56,435 nucleotides of DNA from Paenibacillus sp. FJAT-29882 (GTDB lineage Bacteria > Bacillota > Bacilli > Bacillales > DSM-1321): the NCBI RefSeq assembly GCF_001510645.1, contig NZ_LMVB01000006.1:75912-132346 (forward strand), given 5' to 3'. This document shows positions 32,993 through 42,016 of this stretch, in pieces. The notes below the pieces were generated by a model. That model ran no database searches. It was given only the letters and a program-made list of their open reading frames with translations, and was not told the DNA's origin. The translations under genes were made by a program, and so were the position numbers. How positions within the stretch are numbered: the stretch's first letter is position 1; every line of letters begins with the position of its first letter.

Positions 32993-33254
32993 ACTCGATT
33001 ACTAGTCATTTCACAAATATCTGGAGAAGGATTACAAATTAGCTAACTTGTCTTTTAATTAGCGATGATGGAGCTAACTGCTAGGAATATGAGGCTTAAG
33101 ATAATGGCCATTTGTATGAAACAAAGGAATAAACGAACATTCAAATACAAGATCCGACAAAGTATGTTTTGGTGAATGATGATTAAAAACTGTTTAAATA
33201 GAACGAAAGTAAGCATGTTATTTTAAAAATTTGTTATTGAAAGGAGCCAGGTAT

Positions 33255-33386
33255 ATGGGAACAATTATTTGTAAAAACTGCAATGAAATCATTGAAAACT
33301 ATGAGGGTGTAAAGGTAAGTATTCATTATTCACAATGTGGTACATGTCTAGAAGATGTCTCTAAAAGAGTAGATGGTGGACAATAA
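33255..33386 (+). CDS. SR1P-family (GapA-binding peptide) microprotein, 43 aa
   Basis: ATG 33255 behind AAAGGAG. The product begins MGTIICKNCNEIIENYEG and carries a second Cys pair (CGTC), matching SR1P, the 39-residue peptide of B. subtilis (MGTIVCQDC...) that binds GapA and aids RNA-degrading complexes. In B. subtilis it is encoded on the dual-function sRNA SR1. Here it lies 0.9 kb from gapB and between two HxlR-type elements, so it may link GAPDH or RNA turnover to C1 metabolism. Whether its transcript also base-pairs with targets cannot be seen. Confidence 0.72.
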   Translation: MGTIICKNCNEIIENYEGVKVSIHYSQCGTCLEDVSKRVDGGQ

Positions 33387-33427
33387 CGATAGATAAAATA
33401 TTTTCTCTTTTAAAGTATATTTCATAT

Positions 33428-33480
33428 ACTATATGATAAAAAAGTGCATACTTCATTTTCGGAAAATTAAGAACTATAAT
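33428..33480 (+). promoter_or_regulatory. HxlR-type activator element and promoter, hxlA (copy 5)
   Basis: Element 33428-33453 (ACTATATGATAA...AAGTGCATACTT), weak -35 TTCATT (33452-33457), 17-nt spacer, -10 TATAAT (33475-33480). hxlA is the textbook HxlR target, which anchors the interpretation of the other four copies. Confidence 0.85.
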
Positions 33481-33529
33481 GAGTCATAGAACAATTGACT
33501 CATAAAAAATAATAAGGGGGGAAGAATTC

Positions 33530-34177
33530 ATGGAACTTCAATTAGCATTAGACCTTGTCAACATCCCAGAAGCAATCAAGTTAGTGAGGGAAGTAGAGAG
33601 ATCTATTGATGTTGTAGAAATCGGGACACCGGTTATTATTAATGAAGGCTTACGAGCTGTAAAAGAAATGAAAGAGGCATTTCCTAAACTGACAGTATTA
33701 GCAGACTTGAAGATTATGGATGCAGGTGGGTATGAAGTCATGAAAGCATCTGAAGCGGGTGCTGATATCATCACGGTTCTTGGTGCGACGGATGATGCCA
33801 CAATCATAGGCGCAGTAGAGGAAGCTAAAAAACATGGGACAAAAATCCTTGTAGATATGATTAATGTAAAGGATATTAAAAAGCGAACATATGAAATTGA
33901 TGCACTTGGTGTAGATTATATTTGTGTACACACCGGTTATGATCTTCAAGCAGTCGGAGAAAACTCATTTGAACAACTACAAATTATTAAACGGATTGTG
34001 AAAAATGCGAAGACAGCAGTAGCAGGAGGCATTAAATTAAATACACTGCCAGAAGTCATTCAAGCAGAGCCTGACCTTGTCATAGTAGGTGGTGGCATTA
34101 CTGGACAAGAAGATAAAAAAGATGTTGCAGCTCAGATGCAAAGATTAGTGAAACAAGGCTTAGTTAGCCAAGGGTAA
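33530..34177 (+). CDS. hxlA: 3-hexulose-6-phosphate synthase
   Basis: 215 aa, ATG behind AAGGGGGG. Condenses formaldehyde with ribulose-5-phosphate to hexulose-6-phosphate. A single TIM barrel of the OMP decarboxylase superfamily: LQLALDLVNI at the start, the metal/catalytic DLKIMDAGGYE (about residues 60-70), DMINVKD, VHTGYDLQ (about 136-143) and the phosphate-binding VAGGIKLNT and VIVGGGIT loops. Usual length. The isomerase gene hxlB normally follows directly; here only a degenerate stretch does (34189-34347). Confidence 0.95.
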   Translation: MELQLALDLVNIPEAIKLVREVERSIDVVEIGTPVIINEGLRAVKEMKEAFPKLTVLADLKIMDAGGYEVMKASEAGADIITVLGATDDATIIGAVEEAKKHGTKILVDMINVKDIKKRTYEIDALGVDYICVHTGYDLQAVGENSFEQLQIIKRIVKNAKTAVAGGIKLNTLPEVIQAEPDLVIVGGGITGQEDKKDVAAQMQRLVKQGLVSQG

Positions 34178-34188
34178 TGCCAGCGTAG

Positions 34189-34347
34189 ATGATTCAATAT
34201 GCAGCTAAATGTGTGAAACAGCTAAACTGAATCACTGCCTATCAAGTGGAAAGATTGATAGAACGGTACGTTGGATCTAAAGAGTCCGTAACTGGTGTTA
34301 CTAACAAAATGTATGCGCTGTCAAAAGACGACTACTTAACAAATTAA
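34189..34347 (+). pseudogene. Probable remnant of hxlB (6-phospho-3-hexuloisomerase) N-terminus
   Basis: Twelve nt after hxlA a frame reads MIQYAAKCVKQLN, stop, then ITAYQVERLIERYVGSK and on to TAA 34345. The first and second parts resemble the helical N-terminus of PHI proteins (an xxYAxxIVKELN...xQVxxLIERI pattern), interrupted by TGA at 34228. The sugar-isomerase domain with its GAGRSG loop is absent. Position right after hxlA supports the idea. Resemblance is short and judged by eye. Confidence 0.35.
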
Positions 34348-34458
34348 AACGTTCCAAATTAAATGATTTATCCTATTAATTTGGAAATGAAGATATCTTT
34401 TGTTTGGTAGACTTTTTTTTAGAAATTGCCAGTCCAATTCTCAACAGGGGGGATGCTT

Positions 34459-35037
34459 ATGTTACTAGTGATAAGTACGTTACTAGTAATCATTTATACA
34501 ATTATCTGTATCATAAATATTTATAAGCATAAAGACAAGTTGAAAAATATGACAGGTATGACGGTTGTCATGGTATTAGTGATGGCTAGTGGTTTAGTGA
34601 TCGGCTTAATTGCGGGAATCGCATTAAAAGGGGACTTAACACTTTCTACTATTATAGCGATGAGTTTAAGTATTGTAGTGGGAATTATAGCAGGAAGAGC
34701 CATTAACCTTCTTACCCTTGTGGAAGGAACTGCAGCTGGACTAATGGGTGGAATGATGGGAGCGATGCTAGGAGAAATGTTGCCTTCCGATCGTTATGTA
34801 CTCATGCTGGTATTCACAGATGTTCTTTTTATGATCGGTGTTCTATTCATCATTCTCTTAATCAATTCTGAATTAAAACGTGTTAAAGAATCCATTTCTT
34901 TTTATCCCCGTACTGTTTCATGGATCGTAACATTAGTTATTTCTACCGTCATTATACTTACTTTTGCGCAACTCGAAACAAAGCCTGTACTTAACGATTC
35001 TAATGTTCAAGAAGAACATCTTCACCACCATAAATGA
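34459..35037 (+). CDS. Hypothetical multi-pass membrane protein
   Basis: 192 aa from ATG 34459, six nt after AGGGGGG. Five hydrophobic segments (about residues 1-22, 35-57, 64-84, 110-132 and 150-170). The second to third contain a Gly/Met-rich stretch (AAGLMGGMMGAMLGEML), and the C-terminus ends HLHHHK, a possible metal-binding tail. Met-rich helices plus terminal His suggest metal handling, but I do not recognise the family. The region 35038-35556 after it holds no recognisable gene. Confidence 0.6.
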   Translation: MLLVISTLLVIIYTIICIINIYKHKDKLKNMTGMTVVMVLVMASGLVIGLIAGIALKGDLTLSTIIAMSLSIVVGIIAGRAINLLTLVEGTAAGLMGGMMGAMLGEMLPSDRYVLMLVFTDVLFMIGVLFIILLINSELKRVKESISFYPRTVSWIVTLVISTVIILTFAQLETKPVLNDSNVQEEHLHHHK

Positions 35038-35556
35038 TTAAAATTTCATCGATAGAGAACCTAGTGAAGAAAACGGAATACGGGCACGAAAATTTGGAAT
35101 TTTTGTAAATTAAATATTTATAATGTATGTGGCGGAAATTATCATAATGTAATAGTTTCCTATTAACCCTCATCTAATATAATAAAATTCTGAATATTAA
35201 ATTATATTGAGCTGAGTTTATTTCTAAACACCACATAATGATGGCCTTATTTAATCGAGGATAATTGGATCTAAATCGAAGAAGCATCGCTTAATATGTT
35301 CTGAACTTGTTTAACCAGTTTTGATTATGTGTGATTTTTAGGGATTTTTTACTGATTCCAATCAACCAAACTTTATAAAAATCTTCATATAATTGTGATA
35401 TTTAAAGGCTAAATGATGGTATCAGATAGTGTTTTATAGGCTGTTTTCAAATACTCACTATAAATATCCACCTATTTCCGGTAATTCAGTAAAAAATCAT
35501 TCTTGGAAATGGTTATTTTGGACAATTTATAGAAACTAATATATGGGGGTCTTTTT
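35038..35556. other. Long leader upstream of the APC permease
   Basis: 519 nt, AT-rich, no ORF with a ribosome site and no strong hairpin. No HxlR- or TetR-type element was seen. Confidence 0.4.
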
Positions 35557-36921
35557 ATGAGTGATAATTTGGAATTAAAGAAAGTCTTAGGGCCGATACA
35601 AATATGGGGATTAGGAGTAGGTATCGTAATTTCAGGTTCCTATTTTGGGTGGAATTATGGCTTAGCTGAATCTGGTTATGTCGGCATGTTAATTGCTACT
35701 GCTATAATCGGTGTAATGTATGTGACGCTGTGTTTGTCACTTTCGGAGTTATCGACAACGATGCCTCACGCAGGGGGAGCCTACGCTTTTACACGGAGAG
35801 CAATGGGGCCTTTAGCCGGATTTATAACGGGTGTGGGTGTTACTTTGGAGTTTGCCGTAGGGACAGCGGTGTTTACCTCGGGTGCTGGTTATTACGTGAA
35901 TTTTCTAATTCCTGAAATCCATCCTATTCTTGCTGCTGCAGTTCTATATGTATTTTTCTTTATTGTACACATATTGGGTGTGAATGAATATGCAACAATT
36001 GAAATGATTCTTGTTACGATATCTGTAGGTGTTGTCCTACTATTCTCTTTTTATGGGATGCCACATATTAGTGCTGAGAAGTTATTTGGGGGAGACCTTA
36101 TTCCTGGGGGGATTGCTGGTATTTGGGCAGCTCTACCTTATGCCATGTGGTTGTACATCTGTATGGAGATGTTACCGATGTTATCAGAAGAATGTCGTAA
36201 TCCCGTTAAAGACATGCCTAAAGGTATTATGAGGGCTATTTTTACACTTGTTATCCTTGCTGTCCTTGTAGTCACGGTCACTGTAGGTCTTGGAGGAGCT
36301 GCGGGTACGTCTACAGAAGCAAACCCTCTCTCTTATGCAATTGCTAACGGTGTTGATGAAAATTCATGGTTAATTAGTGTCCTTTCTGTAGTCGGTCTTT
36401 TCGGGATGCTATCAAGCTTAGCAGGAGCGATCTTGGCTTATTCAAGACAAACATTCGCTTTAGCGAGAGCTGGTTACTTTCCTAAATTTTTAGCGAAATT
36501 AAGCGAAAAACGCCGTACTCCTTATATGGCGATTCTTGTGCCAGGGGTAATAGGTTTCGTCTTTGTACTAATGTTTAATCCAGATCGATTAATATTAATT
36601 GCCACGTTTGGGGCATTGGTATCATACGTTATGATGAATGTATCACTCATGATTCTGCGTAAAAAAGAACCGAATCTTGCACGCCCCTATAAAGCACCAT
36701 TTTATCCAGTAGTACCAATTATCTCTATTATCATAAGCATTATTGCTTTGTTTTCCAGCATCTTTAAAGATCCTACCTTCTTCTTTATTAACGTAGCCAT
36801 TTTCGCAGTGGCCATAATTTATTACTTTGTCTGGGCAAGGTATCGTATCAATAAAAATGCTCCAGAAGAACGATTTGCTATGGAAGAAGTAGCAGCAGAT
36901 GTAGAAGTAGAGGCTAAGTAA
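35557..36921 (+). CDS. APC-family amino acid/ethanolamine-type permease
   Basis: 454 aa with about 12 membrane helices. The N-terminal GPIQIWGLGVGIVISGSYFGWNYGL contains the substrate-binding GxG break of APC transporters; MPHAGGAYAFTRRAMGPLAGF follows. This variant and the length resemble ethanolamine permeases (Eat) more than general amino-acid carriers. Substrate inferred only; in this setting uptake of an amino-alcohol or methylated amine precursor would make sense. No cotranscribed neighbour. Confidence 0.82.
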   Translation: MSDNLELKKVLGPIQIWGLGVGIVISGSYFGWNYGLAESGYVGMLIATAIIGVMYVTLCLSLSELSTTMPHAGGAYAFTRRAMGPLAGFITGVGVTLEFAVGTAVFTSGAGYYVNFLIPEIHPILAAAVLYVFFFIVHILGVNEYATIEMILVTISVGVVLLFSFYGMPHISAEKLFGGDLIPGGIAGIWAALPYAMWLYICMEMLPMLSEECRNPVKDMPKGIMRAIFTLVILAVLVVTVTVGLGGAAGTSTEANPLSYAIANGVDENSWLISVLSVVGLFGMLSSLAGAILAYSRQTFALARAGYFPKFLAKLSEKRRTPYMAILVPGVIGFVFVLMFNPDRLILIATFGALVSYVMMNVSLMILRKKEPNLARPYKAPFYPVVPIISIIISIIALFSSIFKDPTFFFINVAIFAVAIIYYFVWARYRINKNAPEERFAMEEVAADVEVEAK

Positions 36922-37537
36922 AAAGTGAAAAAGAAGATACAGCATACCCTAGAAAAAGATCATGTATTTGGGTTTGAAGGCTAACCGCCTTTTTGAAATA
37001 ATTGTGGCAGCGATGTATCCACCGGCATCAAGGACCAGTTGGATAGTCACATCCTATTCTATACGTTTTACTAAAGCATCTATCCCGTCTTCAAGTATGG
37101 ATAGATGCTATTTTGTATGCAAGAAGTACTTTACAAGAAATATAAGAGTTTACTAGATGCTTTTAAAAAGGAAAATCGTATATTGATACTTTATGGGTAT
37201 ATAAGTGTGATAACTCGGAGAATATAAGAATAGGAATAAAAAATCAATAAGAGGGGGAAATAAACATGACTATAAAAAAATTGTTATCTACATTTACATG
37301 AAAGGCGTATTGAATTAATGATCTTAATTATATATGCCAATAATTTAATCATACTTATTTTAGATGAGTCTGAATAAGAAGAGGCAATCGACAGCGCTGT
37401 GACGAGGAAGATTCAACCTCTAACAGAAAAAGAACCGAATGGGAGTTCGATATAAAGTACGTGTGAAATTTGTAAGCATGTTAGTTGTCAAATACATCTG
37501 TAAGCGTTATCATCATGTTAAAAGGAGTTATATTACA
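36922..37537. other. Gene-poor stretch with decayed sequence
   Basis: A hairpin AGCATCTATCC/GGATAGATGCT (37075-37109) with T-rich tail may terminate the permease transcript. A ribosome-site-preceded 11-codon ORF (37266) stops at once and looks like a gene stump. Confidence 0.4.
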
Positions 37538-37624
37538 GGTGAATTAGAGGGTAAAGTATCCATTGTAACAGGTTGGGGTTCTGAGGTTTGTGAATCACAG
37601 TTCGCCATCAAACCTAAAGTTTGA
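37538..37624 (+). pseudogene. N-terminal scrap of an SDR dehydrogenase
   Basis: Reads GELEGKVSIVTGWGSEVCES, close to the opening strand and cofactor loop of SDR proteins (LEGKVxIVTGGGSGIG) with the glycines damaged, and ends after 28 codons. AAAGGAG lies upstream. No remainder of the gene is present. Confidence 0.5.
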
Positions 37625-37768
37625 ATGACCTTCATTTAATTTTCTATGGAAAATTTGAAGTGGAGGATTCCTACGAACACCAGTGTATCCACTCGTTTCG
37701 ATAAAAAACTAATAATCTATGCTATGCGTAACTAAGAGGTAGAATAGAAAAAGGTGAAGGGAGCTTGA

Positions 37769-37954
37769 TTGCATATGGAAAAGCAATTGCCTAGAACCCC
37801 GTTAGAGCCCGAAGTGACTGCTGAGATGGTATTAGACAAAGCCATTCGTGATTTCCGAAAAGAGAAACTAGAAAAGGCAATCGATCACTCATTGAAAACC
37901 CGAAATAAGGAAGAATTCATACGATTAACGGAAGAATTAAAAAATATGAATTAA
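37769..37954 (+). CDS. IDEAL-domain protein, 61 aa
   Basis: TTG start at 37769, five nt after AGGGAG. The C-terminal 40 residues (VLDKAIRDFRKEKLEKAIDHSL, then EFIRLTEELKNM) fit the IDEAL domain found in YpiB-like and other small Bacillus proteins, where the motif is LxxxIDxALxxxDxxxFxxLs. These are thought to mediate protein contacts or proteolysis control; this stand-alone form has no known role. Confidence 0.75.
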   Translation: MHMEKQLPRTPLEPEVTAEMVLDKAIRDFRKEKLEKAIDHSLKTRNKEEFIRLTEELKNMN

Positions 37955-37999
37955 TACAGTTGATACAACTAATTGTAAAAATTCAACAAATAATAATAG

Positions 38000-38056
38000 A
38001 AGTCCCCTTCCTCAAGGAATGTGTAGGGCGTTAGCCCAATAAGTAGGAAGGGGTCG
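38000..38056. repeat. Structured hairpin block resembling an IS200/IS605-type right end
   Basis: Outer stem CCCCTTCCT (38004-38012) with AGGAAGGGG (38045-38053), inner stem GGGC-GTTA-GCCC (38026-38037). A nested fold with an inner GGGC/GCCC hairpin and a G-rich end resembles TnpB-associated right ends. No tnpA or tnpB remains. The resemblance is from memory. Confidence 0.35.
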
Positions 38057-38197
38057 CTCACCTGTACCTGATAAAATGAACAGTTTAAAAAACCAATCCA
38101 TTCCTATGTAGAGCCCGATTAGTCGTATATGCAATATATATAACGCTTGTTATTAAATGTTATTTCAATCCAACAGTTGAAGAGGTAAGATATATGG

Positions 38198-38235
38198 AAA
38201 ATGCAGTAAGGAAGTCAATCCTTACTGCATTTTTT
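38198..38235. terminator. Strong hairpin terminator
   Basis: AAATGCAGTAAGGA and TCCTTACTGCATTT pair over 14 bp with T/A runs on both sides. No obvious gene ends at it; it may belong to a small RNA or the lost mobile element. The rest of 37955-38512 holds no gene. Confidence 0.7.
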
Positions 38236-38512
38236 GCGTAAATGGTTGCTGCTGTAAAATGACAATAAAGTTTTTTAATTTTAAAAGCTCAAACAAGCAT
38301 AACCCCGTTCTAAATTTAGGAAGAGGTTAAAAATATAGTTGTTTAATTTTTGATGTAAGATACTTCACTACACTAAAAAATATAACAATAAAGTCGTTTG
38401 AAAATCTAAGTTTTCTTCAACATTAGCGCTCGTTTGTTCAATAAGAAAGAGTGTTACCGCAGTAACCCCCATTATTAAACTCAAGCACCCTTTAGCTTAA
38501 TAAGAAATCTCC

Positions 38513-39280
38513 TTATTCAAATACAACCATTTCTCCGACATCTATAAACCCAAAGCGCTTATAGATATTTTTCCCATCCTCTGATGCTTGTAAGACAACG
38601 GGTTTTTGTTTATCTTTTGTTTGAGTAAGAAGGTATTGAAACATTTCACTGCCATATCCGTTACTTCTAAATGTTTCTTTTGTCATAACATCATAAATAC
38701 CATAACTTTCTTTGCTATCTATTAGTAAACCAGTAGATACAGTTATTTCACCGACGCGTCCAATAAACATTTGAATTTCTGAACCTAAATTTACTTCAGA
38801 AAACTTATTAAAATAGTTTTCTAACGCATCTTTTTCTGGTGTACCTTCAAATAGGCTCATAAAAACCTCTTTATATTCCTTAAGTTCTTCAAAATTTCTC
38901 ACATGAGTAATCATAAGCTGATGGGACTTTCTTTGACCAACATTAAGAGTATTTTCAAGTTTCATCATTACATTACGTTCTGCTTCTTTTAGGTCGTATT
39001 CTTGCATCAGGTCTTGCCAGCCAGCGTTCAAATACCGGGAGTCAATCCACGTACTAAAGGGATAGTCTTTAAGAGACATATTTTCGATGCTATTTCTAAT
39101 ATTAAATGCATTTTTTATATGTGAAGATTTCGGCAAAAGTACATTGAATGTATCAGTGGGTATTCCTGTATTCGCCAAAACGAAATCTTCTTCTTTGATA
39201 AGCTTTCCATTAACCGCATGAGTGAATATTCTTATTTTTTCTTCAAGATTGTTTATAACTAATTGTTGATTTGCAATCAT
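38513..39280 (-). CDS. GNAT-family N-acetyltransferase
   Basis: 255 aa from ATG 39280 (MIANQQLVINNLEEKI), 8 nt after GGAAGG; the open frame to 39340 lacks a site. The N-terminal half is helical and unlike known domains. The C-terminal 110 residues form a GNAT core with IYDVMTKETFRSNGYGSEMF (about residues 197-216; R-x-x-G-x-G as RSNGYG) and KRFGFIDVGE at the end. The substrate is unknown. Monocistronic, with a terminator-like hairpin upstream at 39434-39466. Confidence 0.8.
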   Translation of the reverse strand: MIANQQLVINNLEEKIRIFTHAVNGKLIKEEDFVLANTGIPTDTFNVLLPKSSHIKNAFNIRNSIENMSLKDYPFSTWIDSRYLNAGWQDLMQEYDLKEAERNVMMKLENTLNVGQRKSHQLMITHVRNFEELKEYKEVFMSLFEGTPEKDALENYFNKFSEVNLGSEIQMFIGRVGEITVSTGLLIDSKESYGIYDVMTKETFRSNGYGSEMFQYLLTQTKDKQKPVVLQASEDGKNIYKRFGFIDVGEMVVFE

Positions 39281-39433
39281 CTCTTTGCACCTTCCAATTA
39301 AATTCAGCGCGTGCTCTTTTTTATTATAGGAGCAATTCAATTATAATAAAACAATGTTCACAGTTTTTATATCCTCTCATAACTTTCAGAAAACTTAAAG
39401 CGCACTTGTTTATTTACTCCACAATCTGGCCGA

Positions 39434-39480
39434 TTGTTGAAAGAATGACTCGCATTCTTTCAACAACTTTATTATTTTTT
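39434..39480 (+). terminator. Large hairpin with T-rich tail, orphan
   Basis: TTGTTGAAAGAATG / CATTCTTTCAACAA, a 14-bp perfect stem with a 5-nt loop, then CTTTATTATTTTTT. It has no evident plus-strand gene upstream. The following 39481-39750 shows no gene. Confidence 0.6.
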
Positions 39481-39753
39481 AAACGACTTTATTGTAAATT
39501 AAACAACTTTTTTGTCACTGTACAGCTGTTCATCGCAACGGGTTTTGAAACGCCAAAAAATCTAGGGCAATCTCTTATGTAATCGGCAACCATGCATTCT
39601 CCGTTCGGAACGGAATTCTTATTTAAATGAAAGAGATCCAAGAAATAATCACGCCTACCGTAGCATCGACTTGGTAGATATGCAACAACTCCACAAAAAA
39701 TATAAGTAATATTGTTATAATTCAGAATATTATTTTTAATTGACGATTTTGTA

Positions 39754-39811
39754 TTTACATTCTTCGGAAATGCTACTATAATTAATCACAATAATTAGAT
39801 AATCATGATTA
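39754..39811 (+). promoter_or_regulatory. Promoter and TetR-type operator of the BCCT transporter
   Basis: -35 TTTACA (39754-39759), 17-nt spacer, -10 TATAAT (39777-39782), then the perfect palindrome TAATCATGATTA at 39800-39811. The same 12-mer overlaps the start of the demethylase transcript at 43563-43574, and a diverged form lies before the TetR gene. Confidence 0.7.
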
Positions 39812-39833
39812 TAAAAAGGAGAGCACCCCAAGT

Positions 39834-39890
39834 TTGAAAATAATTAGAATTAAGCATGAAGAGCCAGGTAGAAAGGGACTGTATTTGTAA
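39834..39890 (+). CDS. Possible 18-codon leader peptide
   Basis: TTG at 39834, 11 nt after AAAAGGAGA, encodes MKIIRIKHEEPGRKGLYL then TAA. It lies just after the operator and about 480 nt before the transporter start. It could be a leader peptide or the stump of a lost gene. The intervening 39891-40372 has open frames in both directions but none with convincing features. Confidence 0.3.
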   Translation: MKIIRIKHEEPGRKGLYL

Positions 39891-40372
39891 TTAGTCATGC
39901 CAACATTTTGTTTGAAAGGTCCCTTAGTTAATATGCTAACATCTTGATTACTAGGAAAGATTTTTTTGGAAGCGTTTTCAAAGTGGTGGTAAATCCATTT
40001 ATAAAAATGGGGAGGGGATGTTTCCGTAAAATGAAAGAATAATGTGGTTTTTGTAGCTTCATTGCGATTAGCGAAATGTTGTTTTATGTGGCGTGTTTTC
40101 ACTAGAGATTGCATCCTGTGGTTCATTTTCATATTAATTCGCTAAAACAAAGAGTCGTGTCTTTTTAAGTGCCTGTGACAAAAATAATTGAATTCTTGGA
40201 TGGCTTTATACGATGACGACTTTATGTTGTCTCATTTTTCAATCAATCTATTGTATTCTAAAATTAGCCTTAAATCCCTGGCTAACCTTATGGATCTATT
40301 CATTGAAAATACAAGCATAACGCGTACAACCAATACTCATGAACCACTTTTAAAAGTAAAGGAGGAGTTAAT

Positions 40373-41899
40373 TTGGGTAAAAAAGGAAAAAACGCAAATG
40401 TTGTATTTTATGTTTCAGTTCTACTAACGGTCGCATTTATTATTTGGGGTATTTTTTTTACAGAGAGTCTCTCAGCTATTACCGATATCATTTTCGATGG
40501 TACCATTGAGTATTTTGGGTGGGTTTATCTTGGTGCAGCTCTGTTCTTTGTCTTATTTTCTGTTTATTTATTGTTGTCTAAATATGGTCATATTAGGTTG
40601 GGAAAGAAAACGGACAAGCCAGAATTCAAAACAATATCTTGGTTGGCTATGTTATTTGCTGCCGGTACGGGAGTAGGCATTCTCTTTTGGAGTGTTGCAG
40701 AGCCTGTATTTCATTATACGAGCCCTCCTACTGGAGAAGGTTATACAGAAGCAGCAGCTAATGTAGCGTTAAAGTATTCATTTTTCCATTGGGGTTTTCA
40801 CCCCTGGGCGATCTACACCGTTATTGGTTTAGCTCTTGCTTTTTTCCAATTCAACAAACAATTACCCGCATTAGTGAGTTCTGCATTTTACCCTCTTTTA
40901 AAAGACAAAATTCATGGTCCGATTGGAAAAACAATAGATATCCTGGCTGTTTTTGCCACAGTCTTTGGCATAGCTACTTCACTTGGTTTAGGCGCAATGC
41001 AAGTTTCAGGTGGGCTGCATTCCCTATTTAACATTCCAAATACACTTGCTGTTCAAATCACCGTTATCGTAGTCGCAACCATCCTGTACTTAATCTCGAT
41101 ATCCACTGGATTAGAAAGAGGGATTCAATACTTATCCAATACTGCTATGGTCCTATCGTTTTTGATTATGTTCTTAGTCTTAGTCATGGGCCCTACTTTT
41201 ACGATTTTTAAAGTATTTTTTAATACGATGGGCGGATATGTAGATGATTTCATCAGTATGAGTTTAAACGCAAAACCTTTTGGTGACAACAAATGGAATG
41301 GCAGTTGGACCTTATTCTATTGGGCATGGTGGATTGCATGGGCCCCATTTGTAGGCCTGTTTATTGCGAGAATATCGAAAGGAAGAACGATCAGGGAGTT
41401 TGTAATAGGCGTTTTATTTGTCCCTGCACTTGGTACGTTTGTTTGGCTGTCGATCTTTGGAGGGTCAGCTCTCCATCTGATCCATAACTTAGGCCAAAAG
41501 GAATTGGCACAACAAGTTATTTCAAATGTGGATTTATCAATGTTTCGTTTCTTTGATTATCTTCCAGCCAGTTCTGTGTTAAACATTATAGGCTTTGCAG
41601 TGGTGATTATTTATTATATAACAGTAGCTGATTCATCAACTTTTGTGTTGGGTATGCTTAGTGAAAGTGGTAATTTAAATCCCTCGAATAGAATTAAAAT
41701 TACTTGGGGGATTATCCAGTCAATGGTTGCCGCTGTATTACTTTTAGCAGGTGGCTTAGAGGTACTTCAAACGGCCTCTATTGCAGTTGCATTCCCTTTT
41801 GCAATTATTATGGTTTTCATGTGTTGGTCTCTATATAAAGGATTAAAGAGTGAGGTAAAAGAAGATAAAATCTCAGAACCTAAAGAAAAAATTTCATAA
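40373..41899 (+). CDS. BCCT-family betaine/choline/carnitine transporter
   Basis: 508 aa, TTG start behind AAAGGAGG. Twelve membrane helices. GTGVGILFWSVAEP (about residues 99-112) carries the glycine-rich stretch for sodium/betaine binding, and the tryptophan signature is WTLFYWAWWIAWAPFVGLF (about 309-327). Acts in the cytoplasmic membrane to import quaternary amines with Na+ or H+. The short C-terminal tail and shared operator with the demethylase genes suggest a catabolic importer rather than an osmotic one. Glycine betaine is the likeliest substrate; choline or carnitine are possible. Confidence 0.92.
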   Translation: MGKKGKNANVVFYVSVLLTVAFIIWGIFFTESLSAITDIIFDGTIEYFGWVYLGAALFFVLFSVYLLLSKYGHIRLGKKTDKPEFKTISWLAMLFAAGTGVGILFWSVAEPVFHYTSPPTGEGYTEAAANVALKYSFFHWGFHPWAIYTVIGLALAFFQFNKQLPALVSSAFYPLLKDKIHGPIGKTIDILAVFATVFGIATSLGLGAMQVSGGLHSLFNIPNTLAVQITVIVVATILYLISISTGLERGIQYLSNTAMVLSFLIMFLVLVMGPTFTIFKVFFNTMGGYVDDFISMSLNAKPFGDNKWNGSWTLFYWAWWIAWAPFVGLFIARISKGRTIREFVIGVLFVPALGTFVWLSIFGGSALHLIHNLGQKELAQQVISNVDLSMFRFFDYLPASSVLNIIGFAVVIIYYITVADSSTFVLGMLSESGNLNPSNRIKITWGIIQSMVAAVLLLAGGLEVLQTASIAVAFPFAIIMVFMCWSLYKGLKSEVKEDKISEPKEKIS

Positions 41900-42016
41900 T
41901 GAGCGGACCTATGGGAAAGAATGATAGAAAATCTACGTTTTATGAATACCGTAGAGTAGACTGACGCACGACAAAGCTGAAGCTAGTGAAAAATGTAACG
42001 TTCATGAAGATTTCAA

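Noticed and set aside
36643..36945. 100-codon ORF antisense to the APC permease
   Set aside because: Entirely opposite a well-supported membrane protein gene; the sequence is an antisense shadow.
36962..37156. 64-codon ORF downstream of the APC permease
   Set aside because: Low-complexity translation of intergenic DNA that includes a hairpin; no ribosome site.
39809..40132. 107-codon minus-strand ORF in the BCCT leader
   Set aside because: No ribosome site, no recognisable domain, and it lies antisense across a promoter/leader region.
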